Part shown: in pieces, positions 1 to 9,332 of the stretch
How positions within the stretch are numbered: position 1 is the first letter of the stretch
Layout of the letters: the number at the start of each line of letters is the position of its first letter
Assembly: GCA_963844855.1 (NCBI GenBank)
Contig: CAWJQP010000049.1
Span: 62,001-126,000, forward strand
DNA: 64,000 nt
Direction: 5' to 3'
From: DASQDN01 sp963844855
GTDB lineage: Bacteria; Acidobacteriota; Terriglobia; Bryobacterales; Bryobacteraceae
Position numbers and translations under genes: made by a program
The notes under the pieces: generated by a model
What the model saw: the letters and a program-made list of their open reading frames with translations, nothing else
What the model was told of the DNA's origin: nothing
Databases searched by the model: none

Positions 1-3000
1 AAGAAAAGGCGCAGACCGAATTGCATACCACGCGGACCGACGGAGGTGGACGTTACCCTGCCGTTCGCACTGCTTCCCACTCTGGCTGTCGGCGGATTGA
101 AGTCCGGGTGATTAAACGTGTTGAACATGTCCCAACGGAAAACCAGTCTCGTCCGTTCCGTCAGACTAAAGGTCTTAAAGATCGACGAGTCCAATTGTGC
201 CATGCCATCAGCGAACAGAGGGTTGGTGCCTGCGTTGCCGTAAGTCGCCCAGTCTGCATGCCTCACAAACGCCGACGTATCGTACCAGTGGGACAATGTC
301 CGCTGATCCACCGGCAGATTGCCATCCGCGATCCGGTCGGGCCGGTTCGTCTGCGTGTTGTTCAAACTGGTGTTTCCACTAACGCTGAAGCGTGTCCCGC
401 TGCGCAAAAAAACAAACCCGGAATACTGCCAGCCTCCGGCAATCGCATCCAGCGCGGGATGCCACGAGCTGCCGAACTTGCGGCCCCGCCCGAACGGCAG
501 TTCGGCGCTCAACTGTGAATTAAAGATATGCGCGATGTCCTGGTCCGAAGGGCCGCGATATTGATCCCAATCGAATTGTTTAACGTTGCGCGCGTTATCG
601 AACGTTCGGCCATGGGCGTAACTGGCAGTCACATTGATGTAGCGACCTACCTGTCCTCGAACTTGCGCGGTTACGGCGTCGTACCAGGTGCTTGTTTTGG
701 AATAGCTGATCGGCACGTCGGCCAGTTCCGGATAAGTGGAGTGTAGCGGGCGGTTTGCGTCGATGTTTTGCCCGGGAGGTCCCGGAGGCGCCAGATTGAT
801 ATTCTGAACACGCAGGTTGTTGCCGCCTTTGACGTGAAGGTAACCCACGTCCACCACCAAGTTCCTCGCTACCTCCCTCTGCACATTGACGGAAAGCTGA
901 TCAACCACCTGGTTATTCCAGTCTTTGGCAACTCCGCGGATCACGGCGCCATCCTGAAAGATCAGATTGCCGTTCGCATCGTAATCGGCACTGGCGATCG
1001 GTAATCCATCCCGCGACATGATGATTCCCGGCACTATGCTGTCGGAGACGAACGTCGTCTGGGCGTAATACGGATATGTCAGGCCGAGAATGCTGAGCGG
1101 TCCTTGCCAGTAAGCCTGCCAGAAGGAGCGCCCGAAGCCTCCACGAATGCTGGTCTTGCCGTCGTCCGGCGTCCACGCTAGGCCAACACGGGGGCTCCAG
1201 CCATTGCGGTCCGGATCTATGCCAGGGCTTCGGTCCCCATCAGTGGCGAGCAGCAGCTTCGATCCGTCGAAATTCGCCTGACGATCGAAGCGCTCTATGG
1301 GCAACGTGTACATTTCATACCGCAGTCCAAGATTCAGCGTAAGTGAAGGCAGAATCTTCCAGTCATCCTGCACAAAGAAAGCGTTCTGCCAATAGGTCTG
1401 ATACGGTGCTCCGGCGACAAAACCGGCGCGCGCCGCGTAGGTGGGCGTGCCCAGCAGGACCGAGGCGTAGCCGTAAGGACGGGCATCGCCGGAATATGAC
1501 GTCATGGTCGAACTGAAGTTGTAATTGCCGCGCGGGCTGGTTCCGCCCAGCGTGTCGGCTGAGGTGTTCCTGATATGCATGACCACACCGCCGAACTTCA
1601 AGTTGTGCCGGTTCTTCACCCAGGTGAACGAATCGTTCGCCTGCAGTACGGTTCCCCTGATCCAGGCCACCCAGTCGGGATCACCGACCGTGTGCAAGGC
1701 ATCAACATTCATCTCCACCAGCCCTCTGGTCGCCGGATCGCCCAGATTGCCGTTCTTGATCCCCATCTGGTTGTTGTAATCCTGATCCATGCTGTTCGTC
1801 GTGGTGGTGATCCGCGGGGAGAGATTCGCTCCCAACCTCAGTTCGTTCATCACGGTCGGATTGAAGCTGTAGAAGTGCGTGACCTGAAGGTTCTGGTTGA
1901 TGGTGGTTGAGTTCGCCTCGCCGTTTTGCCAGAACTGGTTCACGTCGCTCTCATTGTCATTGAAGGCGCGGAGGATGGAGTAGCGGAAGAAACCGCGGCT
2001 TCTCTCAGAATGGTTGTAATCGATGCGGCCGTCCCCAGCGTGAGCGGTCTGGCCCTGCTTCAAAAGAGCGTAAAGGTTATTGTCGAGACCGGGGCGATTG
2101 GCCACACCCCAGATCTTCAGATCATTCATCTGAGCCCCGACGGAATCCCACCGGCTGCGCGGGATGATGTTTCCCAGGAATGGTGTCGCACTCACCACCT
2201 GGCCATTCTGGATAACTCGCGAAAAGGGGTCGTAAAGCTGCCCAGCGATGTTGCCGGCGTCATCCCTTTCGGAGGGGTCATACAACTCGGAGAAATCGCC
2301 CTGAGTCATTTTCGGTGTCGGTGCGGTAATCAAACTCGCGCTGGACGTGCGGAACAGAGTGCCCTGGTAGTTGCCGAAGAAGAACAGCTTGTTCTTCTTG
2401 ATGGGCCCGCCCAACGCGCCACCGAACTGGTTGCGGCGGAAAGGCGTCTTGGATTCAGCAAAGAAAGGCTTCGCATCCGTCGCCTGATTCCGCAGGTACT
2501 CAAAGGCTGCGCCATGGAACTCGTTTGAGCCCGATCTTGTGATCACGTTGACTACAGCGCTACCGGAGAATCCAAATTCGGCGTTGTACTTGCCGGTATA
2601 GATCTGTACTTCTTCGATTCCTTCGATCGAGGGCAGAACGGAAACAGTCGCATTCTGGGGTTCGCGATTGAATGTGCCTTCGATAAAGACTGAGTTTGCG
2701 TTGGCATTGACTCCGCCTAGCGACGCCAGTTGGTCCCGGCTGTTGCCCAGCGCAGTTGGGTTTTCTCCGCCGAGATTCCCGTACCCGCCGCTGCCACGTC
2801 CATTGTTCGCCCCGGGCATCAGATTCATTTGATACAGGGGATTGCGGTCGATGTTCGGAAGGTCGTTCGAGTTCCTTGTTGCTGAAGTTTTGCGAAAGCT
2901 CCGAGGTTTCTGTTGCCACGACTATGGTGTTCGCGGCCACTTCCACTTGCTGCCGCGTCTCACCGATTCTCATGCTGATGTCGATGCGGCTAATACCGCC

Positions 3001-3306
3001 GGCATTGACGATCACACCGGTATAAACGCTTTTCTGAAAGCCGGCCTTTTCGGCTTCGACGCGATAGGTACCTGGGATCAGGAAATTGACGAGATAATCT
3101 CCCGTTTCCTGGCTCACCGTGGTGGTAACTACACCTGTTTCTTCGTTCGTCGCGCGAACAGGCACTCCGGGCACATTCGATCCGGATGGGTCATGAATAA
3201 TGCCCGTTATCCGGCCGGTGTTGACCTGTGCAAAACATGTGGCGGCTAACGAAAGATATCCGAGAAATAGCTTCGTCTGACGAAGATTGGAGAGGCTGAA
3301 ACGCAT
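1..3306 (-). pseudogene. TonB-dependent receptor with carboxypeptidase-regulatory domain, frameshifted, 3' end off window
   Basis: Outer-membrane receptor of the large Acidobacterial family. It starts at ATG 3306 with GGAGGT about 8 nt upstream. A signal peptide (to about residue 26, ending CFAQ) is followed by a Cna-B/CarboxypepD_reg domain (about residues 30-110) and the start of the plug. The first frame goes wrong near 2865-2872, after NFSNKELE. The next frame resumes with DLPNIDRNPLYQ and continues as plug and beta-barrel to the left edge, where it ends with the typical barrel tail (MQFGLRLF) just before the window edge. One extra base in the CTCGAACGAC stretch explains the shift. Everything after it looks normal, so this may be a sequencing error or a recent mutation. 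The substrate is unknown. Confidence 0.85.
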
Positions 3307-3414
3307 GGCGGGTTACCTCCATCGAAAAGCCTTGAACTTGGGGCAAATTATGGGTGTAAAGGCCGGCGTTGTCAAGTATGATGTTTGCGATGTTTGCGAA
3401 GTGTCGTTAGTATG

Positions 3415-3450
3415 TGAGTTGTCCGGTCGAATTCAGACATGAGTTGTCCG
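3415..3450. repeat. Two direct copies of an 11-bp motif ahead of a transposase remnant
   Basis: TGAGTTGTCCG occurs at 3415-3425 and 3440-3450. It lies just upstream of a truncated transposase ORF and may be the left end of that insertion sequence. The rest of 3307-3526 shows no gene. Confidence 0.45.
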
Positions 3451-3526
3451 CAAATGAGCTGCGGCAGAGTAAGTCTTGGGAGTGGAAGAAGCCCGGTAAT
3501 GCTCGGCCGCTGAAGAAATGGAGCGG

Positions 3527-3673
3527 ATGATGAAAGTTCAAGACGTACTGTTGCAGGCGATGGCCAAGAGGATTACGTGGTGGCAGGCAGCGGAGATTTT
3601 AGGAGTGTCGGATCGGACGATGCGCCGCTGGCGAGAGCGATCCCATACTGGTCCGCCGTATCGCCGCCACTGA
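3527..3673 (+). pseudogene. Transposase N-terminal fragment (HTH)
   Basis: A 48-residue ORF beginning MMKVQDVLLQAMAKRITWWQ, with a helix-turn-helix continuing as AAEILGVSDRTMRRWRER. This matches the N-terminal DNA-binding region of DDE (rve-type) transposases found repeatedly in Acidobacteria. It stops after 48 codons with no catalytic domain, so it is a relic. It sits between the left TonB receptor and the ceramidase-like gene. No right end is recognisable. Confidence 0.6.
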
Positions 3674-3744
3674 TCGCGGAGAAGCGGAATTGACGAGATG
3701 TGCCATCTGATTGAGCAGAGCCTGACAGAGGCTCTCGAGACGAC

Positions 3745-5160
3745 ATGAATCAGCTAATGGCAGGAACCGGACGGTGTGACATCACACCTTCACCCGGCAC
3801 ACCCCAGGGGGGTTGGGGCGCGCAGACTCACCAGCGAGGCGCCGGAGCCGACATGCCCTTTCTTGCGACGGCGCTGGTGTTGGCCGATGGCGAGGAGCAG
3901 GTCACCATACTCGATGCCGATGCGATCGGCTTCGATCAGTACTGGACGGACCGAATCCTGGACGCGACGACAGCGCTCACCGGCCTTCCCCGCAACCGGA
4001 TTCGCTTCTCCTGCACGCACACGCATTCGGGGCCGAACACGTTCCGGCTTGGAATCATCAGCGACGGGCTCGATATGGCTCTCAGCTATCTGGATGCCTT
4101 GCCGCTTCGGATTGCATCCGCGGTTTGGCAGGCCCAGCAGAATCTCAAGCCTGTGTGTGTCGCAGCGGGTAAGGGAACCTGCGACATCAATGTGAACCGC
4201 CGTTTCCGAGGCCCGGAGGGCGCTATGGTGGTGGGCCGCAACTGGGACGGAGCGGTGGACCGCACCGTTGGAGTCATCCGTTTTGATGATCTGGAAGAGA
4301 ACCCAGTCGCCACGATCGTGCATTACGGCTGTCACGGGACCACCATGGGCTGGCAGACGGAACTCTTTACACCGGATTTCCCGGGCCCTGTGCGCGAGGT
4401 CGTGGAAAGAGAACTTGGCGGTACGTGTCTGTTTCTGCAGGGAGCGGCCGCGAATCTGGCACCGCGGCGCGGGTTCACCGGGGATTGCCGTGTCTATCGC
4501 CGGCTGGGAACCATTCTTGGGCTCGAGGCGGCCAAAGTCGCGTGGAACCTCGAGACGCTTCCACGAAAGGAGCAGTTCGCGGGCGTGCAGCCATCGGGTG
4601 CACCGATCGCGCTGTACGATGACTTACCGGTCGAGACGAAGTCACCCCGCTTGCGAGTTGCTCAGCGGACTCTTCAACTGCCGGCGAAGAAGTTCCGTCC
4701 TCCTGAGGAGCTGGAAAAGGAAGTAATTTTTCTACGCGCGGAGGTGAACCGCTTGCGCAAGGAGGGGACGGTGGATCAAATTCGCGTGGCCACTGCAGCG
4801 GCGACACAGGCCGGGTGGCGGGCCGAATACTCGCGCGATTACTACGGCAAGGACACCGTTCCGTGGGAACTGATGATCATAGCAATGGGCCACTCGATCG
4901 CACTGGTCTCCGTTCCGGGCGAGCCGTTTACTGAGACGGCACAGGTGATTGCTTCGCAGTCGCCTTTTACGAACACTTTGGTTTCGGGCTACTCTAACGG
5001 GGGTTTCGGCTACATCCCGACGCGCGAAGCTTGTGGCGAGGGCGGCTATGAAACGGAGGCCTCTCCTTTTTCGGAGGACGCGGCGGACGTATTGGCTGCG
5101 GAAGCCGTTCGGCTCTTGAACGAATTGTCGGAGGGAGTAATCACATGCAGAACACATTGA
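3745..5160 (+). CDS. Neutral/alkaline non-lysosomal ceramidase N-terminal domain protein
   Basis: 471 residues. The opening pattern (GTGRCDITPSPGTP near residue 7) and SCTHTHSGPNT (about residue 90) are hallmarks of the neutral ceramidase N-terminal fold. In that family such His residues bind zinc; a further His lies in VHYGCHGTTMG (about residue 195). Full-length ceramidases hydrolyse the amide bond of ceramide, but this short form is common in Acidobacteria and Planctomycetes and its substrate is unproven. No signal peptide is visible, so either the protein is cytoplasmic or the start is misplaced. Its last 16 nt overlap the following oxidoreductase gene, which suggests translational coupling. 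The SD before ATG 3745 is weak. Confidence 0.8.
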   Translation: MNQLMAGTGRCDITPSPGTPQGGWGAQTHQRGAGADMPFLATALVLADGEEQVTILDADAIGFDQYWTDRILDATTALTGLPRNRIRFSCTHTHSGPNTFRLGIISDGLDMALSYLDALPLRIASAVWQAQQNLKPVCVAAGKGTCDINVNRRFRGPEGAMVVGRNWDGAVDRTVGVIRFDDLEENPVATIVHYGCHGTTMGWQTELFTPDFPGPVREVVERELGGTCLFLQGAAANLAPRRGFTGDCRVYRRLGTILGLEAAKVAWNLETLPRKEQFAGVQPSGAPIALYDDLPVETKSPRLRVAQRTLQLPAKKFRPPEELEKEVIFLRAEVNRLRKEGTVDQIRVATAAATQAGWRAEYSRDYYGKDTVPWELMIIAMGHSIALVSVPGEPFTETAQVIASQSPFTNTLVSGYSNGGFGYIPTREACGEGGYETEASPFSEDAADVLAAEAVRLLNELSEGVITCRTH

Positions 5161-6356
5161 CCCGCCGCAGCGTACTGACTGCCGGCACTGCTGCCGCGTC
5201 GCTGGCGCAGACTCCGGTGGGCGAACGAAGTTCCGCCCGCACTACGCGCATCGGCATTGTAGGCGGTGGCTTCGGCACGTCGTTTCAGTGGCATCTGCAC
5301 CCGAAATGCAAGGTAACGGCTGTGTGCGATATACGGCCCGACCGGCTCCAGCGACTTTCCGAGGTCTACAAGTGCGACAACGCCTATAAGAACTTCAGAG
5401 AGATGCTGAAGCATCCGGAGTTGGATGCCGTGGCCGTCTTCACACCCGCTCCGTTGCACACCTGGATGGATATCGAAGCGTTGAAGGCCGGCAAACACGT
5501 CATTAGCGCAGTCCCGGCCGGGATGTCGGTCGAGGAACTCGAACAGTTGCTCGAAACGGTAAAACGCACGGGCTTGAAGTACATGATGGCCGAGACCAGT
5601 TTCTACCGGCCTGAAGTCATCACCTCACGCCAGTGGGCGAAAGAAGGCAAGTTCGGAACCATCTTCTACAGCGAATCCGAGTACCACCACGACGGGCTTA
5701 TCAGTCTGATGTTCGACGAGCGCGGCTTTCCCAACTGGCGACACGGCCTGCCACCCATGCATTATCCGACCCACTGCACGGGCATGATCGTTCCGGTTAC
5801 CGGTGAGCGTTTGGTGGAGGTCTCCGCGATCGGATGGGGAGACGGGCACGAAGTGCTCAAGACGAATCTCTACAAAAACCCGTTCTGGAACACGACCGCC
5901 TTCTTCAAGACATCCGGCGGGCATTCGAGCCGAGTCTCTGTGTTCTGGCATGTCGCGGCCGGAGGCGCCGAACGAGGCGCATTCTATGGGGATCGAATGA
6001 GCTACATCATGCAGCGGCCCGAAGGCTCTCCGAATACCGTGGTCACCATCAGCAAAGATGGCCAGACGGTGATCGACGCCAACGGCTACCCAGAAGGCAA
6101 GGTCGATATCAAAGCGTTCCAACAGCCCAATCACTTCGAGAAGCTTCCCGAAGCGCTCCGGGTCCGAAGCGGACACGGCGGCTCGCACACGTTCATTACC
6201 CATGAGTTCGCGAGCGCGATTGCAGAGGATCGGGCCCCGGAAGTGAATGTCTGGGAGGCGATTGCGTACACGATGCCAGGAATTGTGGCCCATCAGTCCG
6301 CTCTGCGCGGCGGTGAGAGCATGAAGATCAAAGATTACGGGCAGGCGCCTGCGTAA
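5145..6356 (+). CDS. Gfo/Idh/MocA family oxidoreductase, Tat-exported
   Basis: 403 residues. It starts inside the ceramidase-like gene, behind GGAG. A twin-arginine leader (TRRSVLTAGTAAASLAQ) is followed by a Rossmann NAD(P)-binding motif (IGIVGGGFGTSF, about residue 36). Conserved family segments include HVISAVPAGMSVEE (about residue 119), YMMAETSFYRPE and the SGHGGSHTFITHEF block near residue 340. Such enzymes oxidise or reduce sugars, inositols or pseudosugars, and the Tat leader puts this one in the periplasm. It closely resembles the oxidoreductase at 42986-44158, so the two are paralogues. The last 22 nt overlap the convergent gene at 6335. Confidence 0.88.
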   Translation: MQNTLTRRSVLTAGTAAASLAQTPVGERSSARTTRIGIVGGGFGTSFQWHLHPKCKVTAVCDIRPDRLQRLSEVYKCDNAYKNFREMLKHPELDAVAVFTPAPLHTWMDIEALKAGKHVISAVPAGMSVEELEQLLETVKRTGLKYMMAETSFYRPEVITSRQWAKEGKFGTIFYSESEYHHDGLISLMFDERGFPNWRHGLPPMHYPTHCTGMIVPVTGERLVEVSAIGWGDGHEVLKTNLYKNPFWNTTAFFKTSGGHSSRVSVFWHVAAGGAERGAFYGDRMSYIMQRPEGSPNTVVTISKDGQTVIDANGYPEGKVDIKAFQQPNHFEKLPEALRVRSGHGGSHTFITHEFASAIAEDRAPEVNVWEAIAYTMPGIVAHQSALRGGESMKIKDYGQAPA

Positions 6357-7474
6357 GCGGCATTGGTCTTCTTCGCGAACGGCACCGCCTTCCAGCCCTC
6401 GGTTCCAAAGCGGACGTCGCGCTCCACAAATTCCCAAATCACGACGCTTTTACCGTCGAGCAATTGGGGACGTCTCGCGAGTTCCTGCCGTACCAGCGTC
6501 GAAGCGCCGCCGTCATTCACGATTGACGCTACTGGCTGCCGCAATTGCCGTGAGAGATGAGCTATAAATCCGGCTGCTTTGGGTTCGTCGGTCTGGTAAA
6601 TGCGAAGAAAGCTGTCCCCCAGGACAAGCACCGAAGCGTTTGGATCGTCATGATAGATCGCGTCTGTTTTCTTGTCATGCACTTGGCCGACCGTCACTTC
6701 TTCCGGTGGATAAAACGCCTCAATCGGCGGTACTTGCGTCATCTTGGCAATGTCACTGCGCCGGGGAACAACTACTGGGCGAACGTTGTAATCGACAGTT
6801 CCCGGCCGTGCCCACCCCAGTTCCTCAAGGCGCGCAGCCACGGCGCCCGCCGCGAGGTCTACAGCCGCGGGCGACCAGTGCGTGTCCCTGGCGAGATACA
6901 GCGGCACGGGCGATGCTCCCTTGTGTTTGCCGAAGAGGTGGAAGAGATCGACAACTTCGATGCCCGCCCGCCTCAGCCGGTCGATCAATGTGAGTGTCGG
7001 TGAAGTAATCTGCTCCACGCCATTTAGCCGCCTCGTCAGCATCTCGCCATACACGCTTGGCTTTCCTGGCATGGGAACGACCATGAGCTGAATGCCCCGG
7101 CTGCGGAGTTGCTCATGGAACTGCGTTATAGCGGTCAAAGGGTCTTCGTCACCGGGAGGCTCAAACAGATACCGAACGTCGGGCTTGTAGAACAGCCATC
7201 CGTTGTTGCCAGGCAGCACCTTTTCTCCCGCATCTCCCAAAACCACGAACCGTGCGTACTGGAGCCATGGCCGGACGCTACGCGCAAAGATCGACTGCTG
7301 CTCCAGCTCTTTCTCATATGCGCGTAAACCTGTCCGATCAGGAACGTGGCGGATCAAATCGAGGAACTGCGGAACCTGACCGCGGGCGATCTCGACGATG
7401 CTCTGCGTCAACGGCACGATCCAAATTAATGTCAGGAACCCGATGACTAGAGACCACTGTTCTCGTCGTGTCAT
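6335..7474 (-). CDS. AlgJ/AlgX-like SGNH-type O-acetylation protein
   Basis: 379 residues with an N-terminal membrane anchor (about residues 9-28), followed by a periplasmic domain. NGWLFYKPDVRYL (about residue 90), DTHWSP (about residue 196) and LVLGDSFLR (about residue 285) correspond to the Asp-His and Ser-containing signatures of AlgX/AlgJ/DHHW proteins, which pass acetyl groups to extracellular polysaccharide. It lies 6 nt downstream of an AlgI-type MBOAT gene, the classic partner that moves the acetyl group across the membrane. It is the last gene of the four-gene operon 10366-6335. The target polymer is unknown, since no glycosyltransferase is nearby. Confidence 0.82.
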   Translation of the reverse strand: MTRREQWSLVIGFLTLIWIVPLTQSIVEIARGQVPQFLDLIRHVPDRTGLRAYEKELEQQSIFARSVRPWLQYARFVVLGDAGEKVLPGNNGWLFYKPDVRYLFEPPGDEDPLTAITQFHEQLRSRGIQLMVVPMPGKPSVYGEMLTRRLNGVEQITSPTLTLIDRLRRAGIEVVDLFHLFGKHKGASPVPLYLARDTHWSPAAVDLAAGAVAARLEELGWARPGTVDYNVRPVVVPRRSDIAKMTQVPPIEAFYPPEEVTVGQVHDKKTDAIYHDDPNASVLVLGDSFLRIYQTDEPKAAGFIAHLSRQLRQPVASIVNDGGASTLVRQELARRPQLLDGKSVVIWEFVERDVRFGTEGWKAVPFAKKTNAAYAGACP

Positions 7475-7480
7475 GACAGC

Positions 7481-8881
7481 TCAAAACTGGAAATACAGAA
7501 ACGGATTGAACGCTTGCGTAAACATGGTTCCGATGCTGACGAGCAATAAAGGCGCCAGGACCATCGCCCGCCGCCAGCTGAGCGCGGCGACCCACTCGCA
7601 TACTTCCACACGCTGAAACGATACGATAGCGCATACGCAGAGGACTGTTAACGGAAGAGCCGTGTAAATCTCAGCCGCCAGCAACGCCGGCACGCCGGAA
7701 GAAGCATTCACACCCAGCATGGCCCCCCAGAATGAGACGGCATGGCTTAGGCTTGGCGAACGGAACAGCACCCACGAGAACAACACCAGAACGAATGTCA
7801 CCGCAACTCGTCCGGGGGCAGGAAGCCAGTCGTATGGACTCTTCTTGCCAATCCAGCGTTCGACCGCTAGAAGAGATCCGTGATATGCGCCCCACGCCAG
7901 AAACTGCCAGGCGGCGCCATGCCACAGTCCTCCAAGCAGCATCACCACCAGGAGGTTGACGTACGTCCGTCCCGGGCGTCGGCGGTTGCCGCCAAGCGGC
8001 AGGTACAAATAGTCGCGCAGCCATGTTGACAGTGAAATATGCCAGCGCCGCCAGAAATCAGTGATGCTCTCCGAAAGATATGGCGAGCGGAAGTTCTCCG
8101 GTATGACAAACCCGAATATGCGCCCAAGCCCGATGGCCATATCCGAATAGCCGGAGAAATCGAAATAAATCTGGAACGCATACGCGATGACGCCTATCCA
8201 TGCGTCGAGCGGCAAGGGCGTCGCGGCTCCGAAGACGGCGTCGGCAACCTGCCCCATCGGGTTAGCGAGCAGGATCTTCTTCGCAAACCCGAGGATGAAC
8301 ATCGCGATTCCGGCACTGAACTTGTCGAGCGTGTGAGTGCGGTGCTGGATCTGTTCGGCCAGAATGTTGTACCGAACGATCGGCCCCGCCACCAGATGAG
8401 GGAAGAGGCTGACGAAGCAGGAAATGTCCGAGAAGCGTCGCGCTGGACTAGCCGCTCCCCTGTACACATCGATCGTGTAGCTCAGACTCTCGAATGTGTA
8501 GAACGAGATGCCGATGGGCAGCACCACATGCAGCACCGGCAGGGAGCCCGAGCCGAAAACATCGAGCAATCGGTTGATATTCTCCGCAGTGAACGTGTAG
8601 TACTTGAAATACGCTAGTAGCCCGAGATCGCCAACGATGGCTGTAAGCAGCACTGCTTTTCGTCGTGTCGGTGACGCGCCGGGGGTGCCGATGATCCGGC
8701 CGCAAACGTAGTCGAGCACGGTTGAGAACAACATCAACAGTACGAACCACGGCTCCCACCAGCCATAGAACACATAACTGGCGAGTGTGAGGAATCCGTT
8801 CCGGAAACGCGGCAGCAGATAGTAAATCGCAAGCGTCAGCGGCAGGAAGTAGAACAGGAAGACGTGAGAGGTGAAGACCAG
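7481..8881 (-). CDS. MBOAT family O-acyltransferase (AlgI-like), probable CTG start
   Basis: Polytopic membrane acyltransferase. Conserved MBOAT features include RYFG-like DFSGYSDMAIGLGRIFG, FRSPYLSESITDFWRRWHIS and the catalytic-His block GLWHGAAWQFLAWGAYHG. The first ATG/GTG-type start (GTG 8773) would cut off the first transmembrane helix. Reading upstream in frame to CTG 8881-8879 restores the N-terminus normal for the family (VFTSHVFLFYFLPLTLAIYY) and gives 466 residues. That CTG lies 1 nt after the TAA of the upstream lipoprotein gene, with GGAG about 9 nt before it, so translation is probably coupled. It would supply acetyl groups to the AlgJ/AlgX-like protein encoded next. Confidence 0.88.
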   Translation of the reverse strand: MVFTSHVFLFYFLPLTLAIYYLLPRFRNGFLTLASYVFYGWWEPWFVLLMLFSTVLDYVCGRIIGTPGASPTRRKAVLLTAIVGDLGLLAYFKYYTFTAENINRLLDVFGSGSLPVLHVVLPIGISFYTFESLSYTIDVYRGAASPARRFSDISCFVSLFPHLVAGPIVRYNILAEQIQHRTHTLDKFSAGIAMFILGFAKKILLANPMGQVADAVFGAATPLPLDAWIGVIAYAFQIYFDFSGYSDMAIGLGRIFGFVIPENFRSPYLSESITDFWRRWHISLSTWLRDYLYLPLGGNRRRPGRTYVNLLVVMLLGGLWHGAAWQFLAWGAYHGSLLAVERWIGKKSPYDWLPAPGRVAVTFVLVLFSWVLFRSPSLSHAVSFWGAMLGVNASSGVPALLAAEIYTALPLTVLCVCAIVSFQRVEVCEWVAALSWRRAMVLAPLLLVSIGTMFTQAFNPFLYFQF

Positions 8882-8882
8882 G

Positions 8883-9332
8883 TTAATTGGCTCCGGGATT
8901 TGTCCAGACTGCCCAGTATCGCGTGCCTTTGCTCTCGAAGTATTTGTCGATAATGCCGCCCAGCCAGAAGTTGTCCAGCGGAGCTTCGAGCGCCATGTGA
9001 TGGAGGTCGCCTGCCTTGAAGGACTTTAGGTGGCCGCCTACTTTACCGGAGACATCGTCCTGAGCCTGCTCGCGTGGCTTCAGCGGATTGTACTGGCCCA
9101 CCAGGATCTCGGGTCCATTTACATTGCCCCGGTGCGTCTTTAGGACTTTGTACTTGAGGATATAGACGTAGTTATAAAGGTCATTTGGCGGGAATGCTCC
9201 CAGGATCTCGACAAGCTGCGCGGTGACTTCCGCCGTTCCCAGCTGCGAGATCTGAGGGTCGATCTCGGCCACTGGCGATTTCGAGCAAGCCGCCAGCATG
9301 AGGACGATTACGACAAGCGGGCCGAATCTCAC
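8883..9332 (-). CDS. Small lipoprotein of unknown function
   Basis: 149 residues. The start is GTG 9332, which overlaps the TGA of the upstream gene (GTGA). A longer in-frame extension upstream lies wholly within the TolB-like gene and is not supported. A short hydrophobic leader ends in a lipobox (LMLAACSKS; lipidated Cys about residue 16). The mature part has no domain I recognise. It contains an NYVYILKYKVLKTHRG segment followed by a compact hydrophilic domain ending TRYWAVWTNPGAN. Its tight position between the TolB-like and MBOAT genes suggests a role in the same polysaccharide-modification machinery. Confidence 0.78.
   Translation of the reverse strand: MRFGPLVVIVLMLAACSKSPVAEIDPQISQLGTAEVTAQLVEILGAFPPNDLYNYVYILKYKVLKTHRGNVNGPEILVGQYNPLKPREQAQDDVSGKVGGHLKSFKAGDLHHMALEAPLDNFWLGGIIDKYFESKGTRYWAVWTNPGAN

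Noticed and set aside
2842..3249. Plus-strand ORFs over the left TonB receptor
   Set aside because: Shadow frames of the minus-strand receptor. No RBS and no family resemblance.
3674..3744. 16-codon ORF ending in ATGA before the ceramidase-like gene
   Set aside because: Too short and without SD or homology. The overlap with ATG 3745 may be chance.
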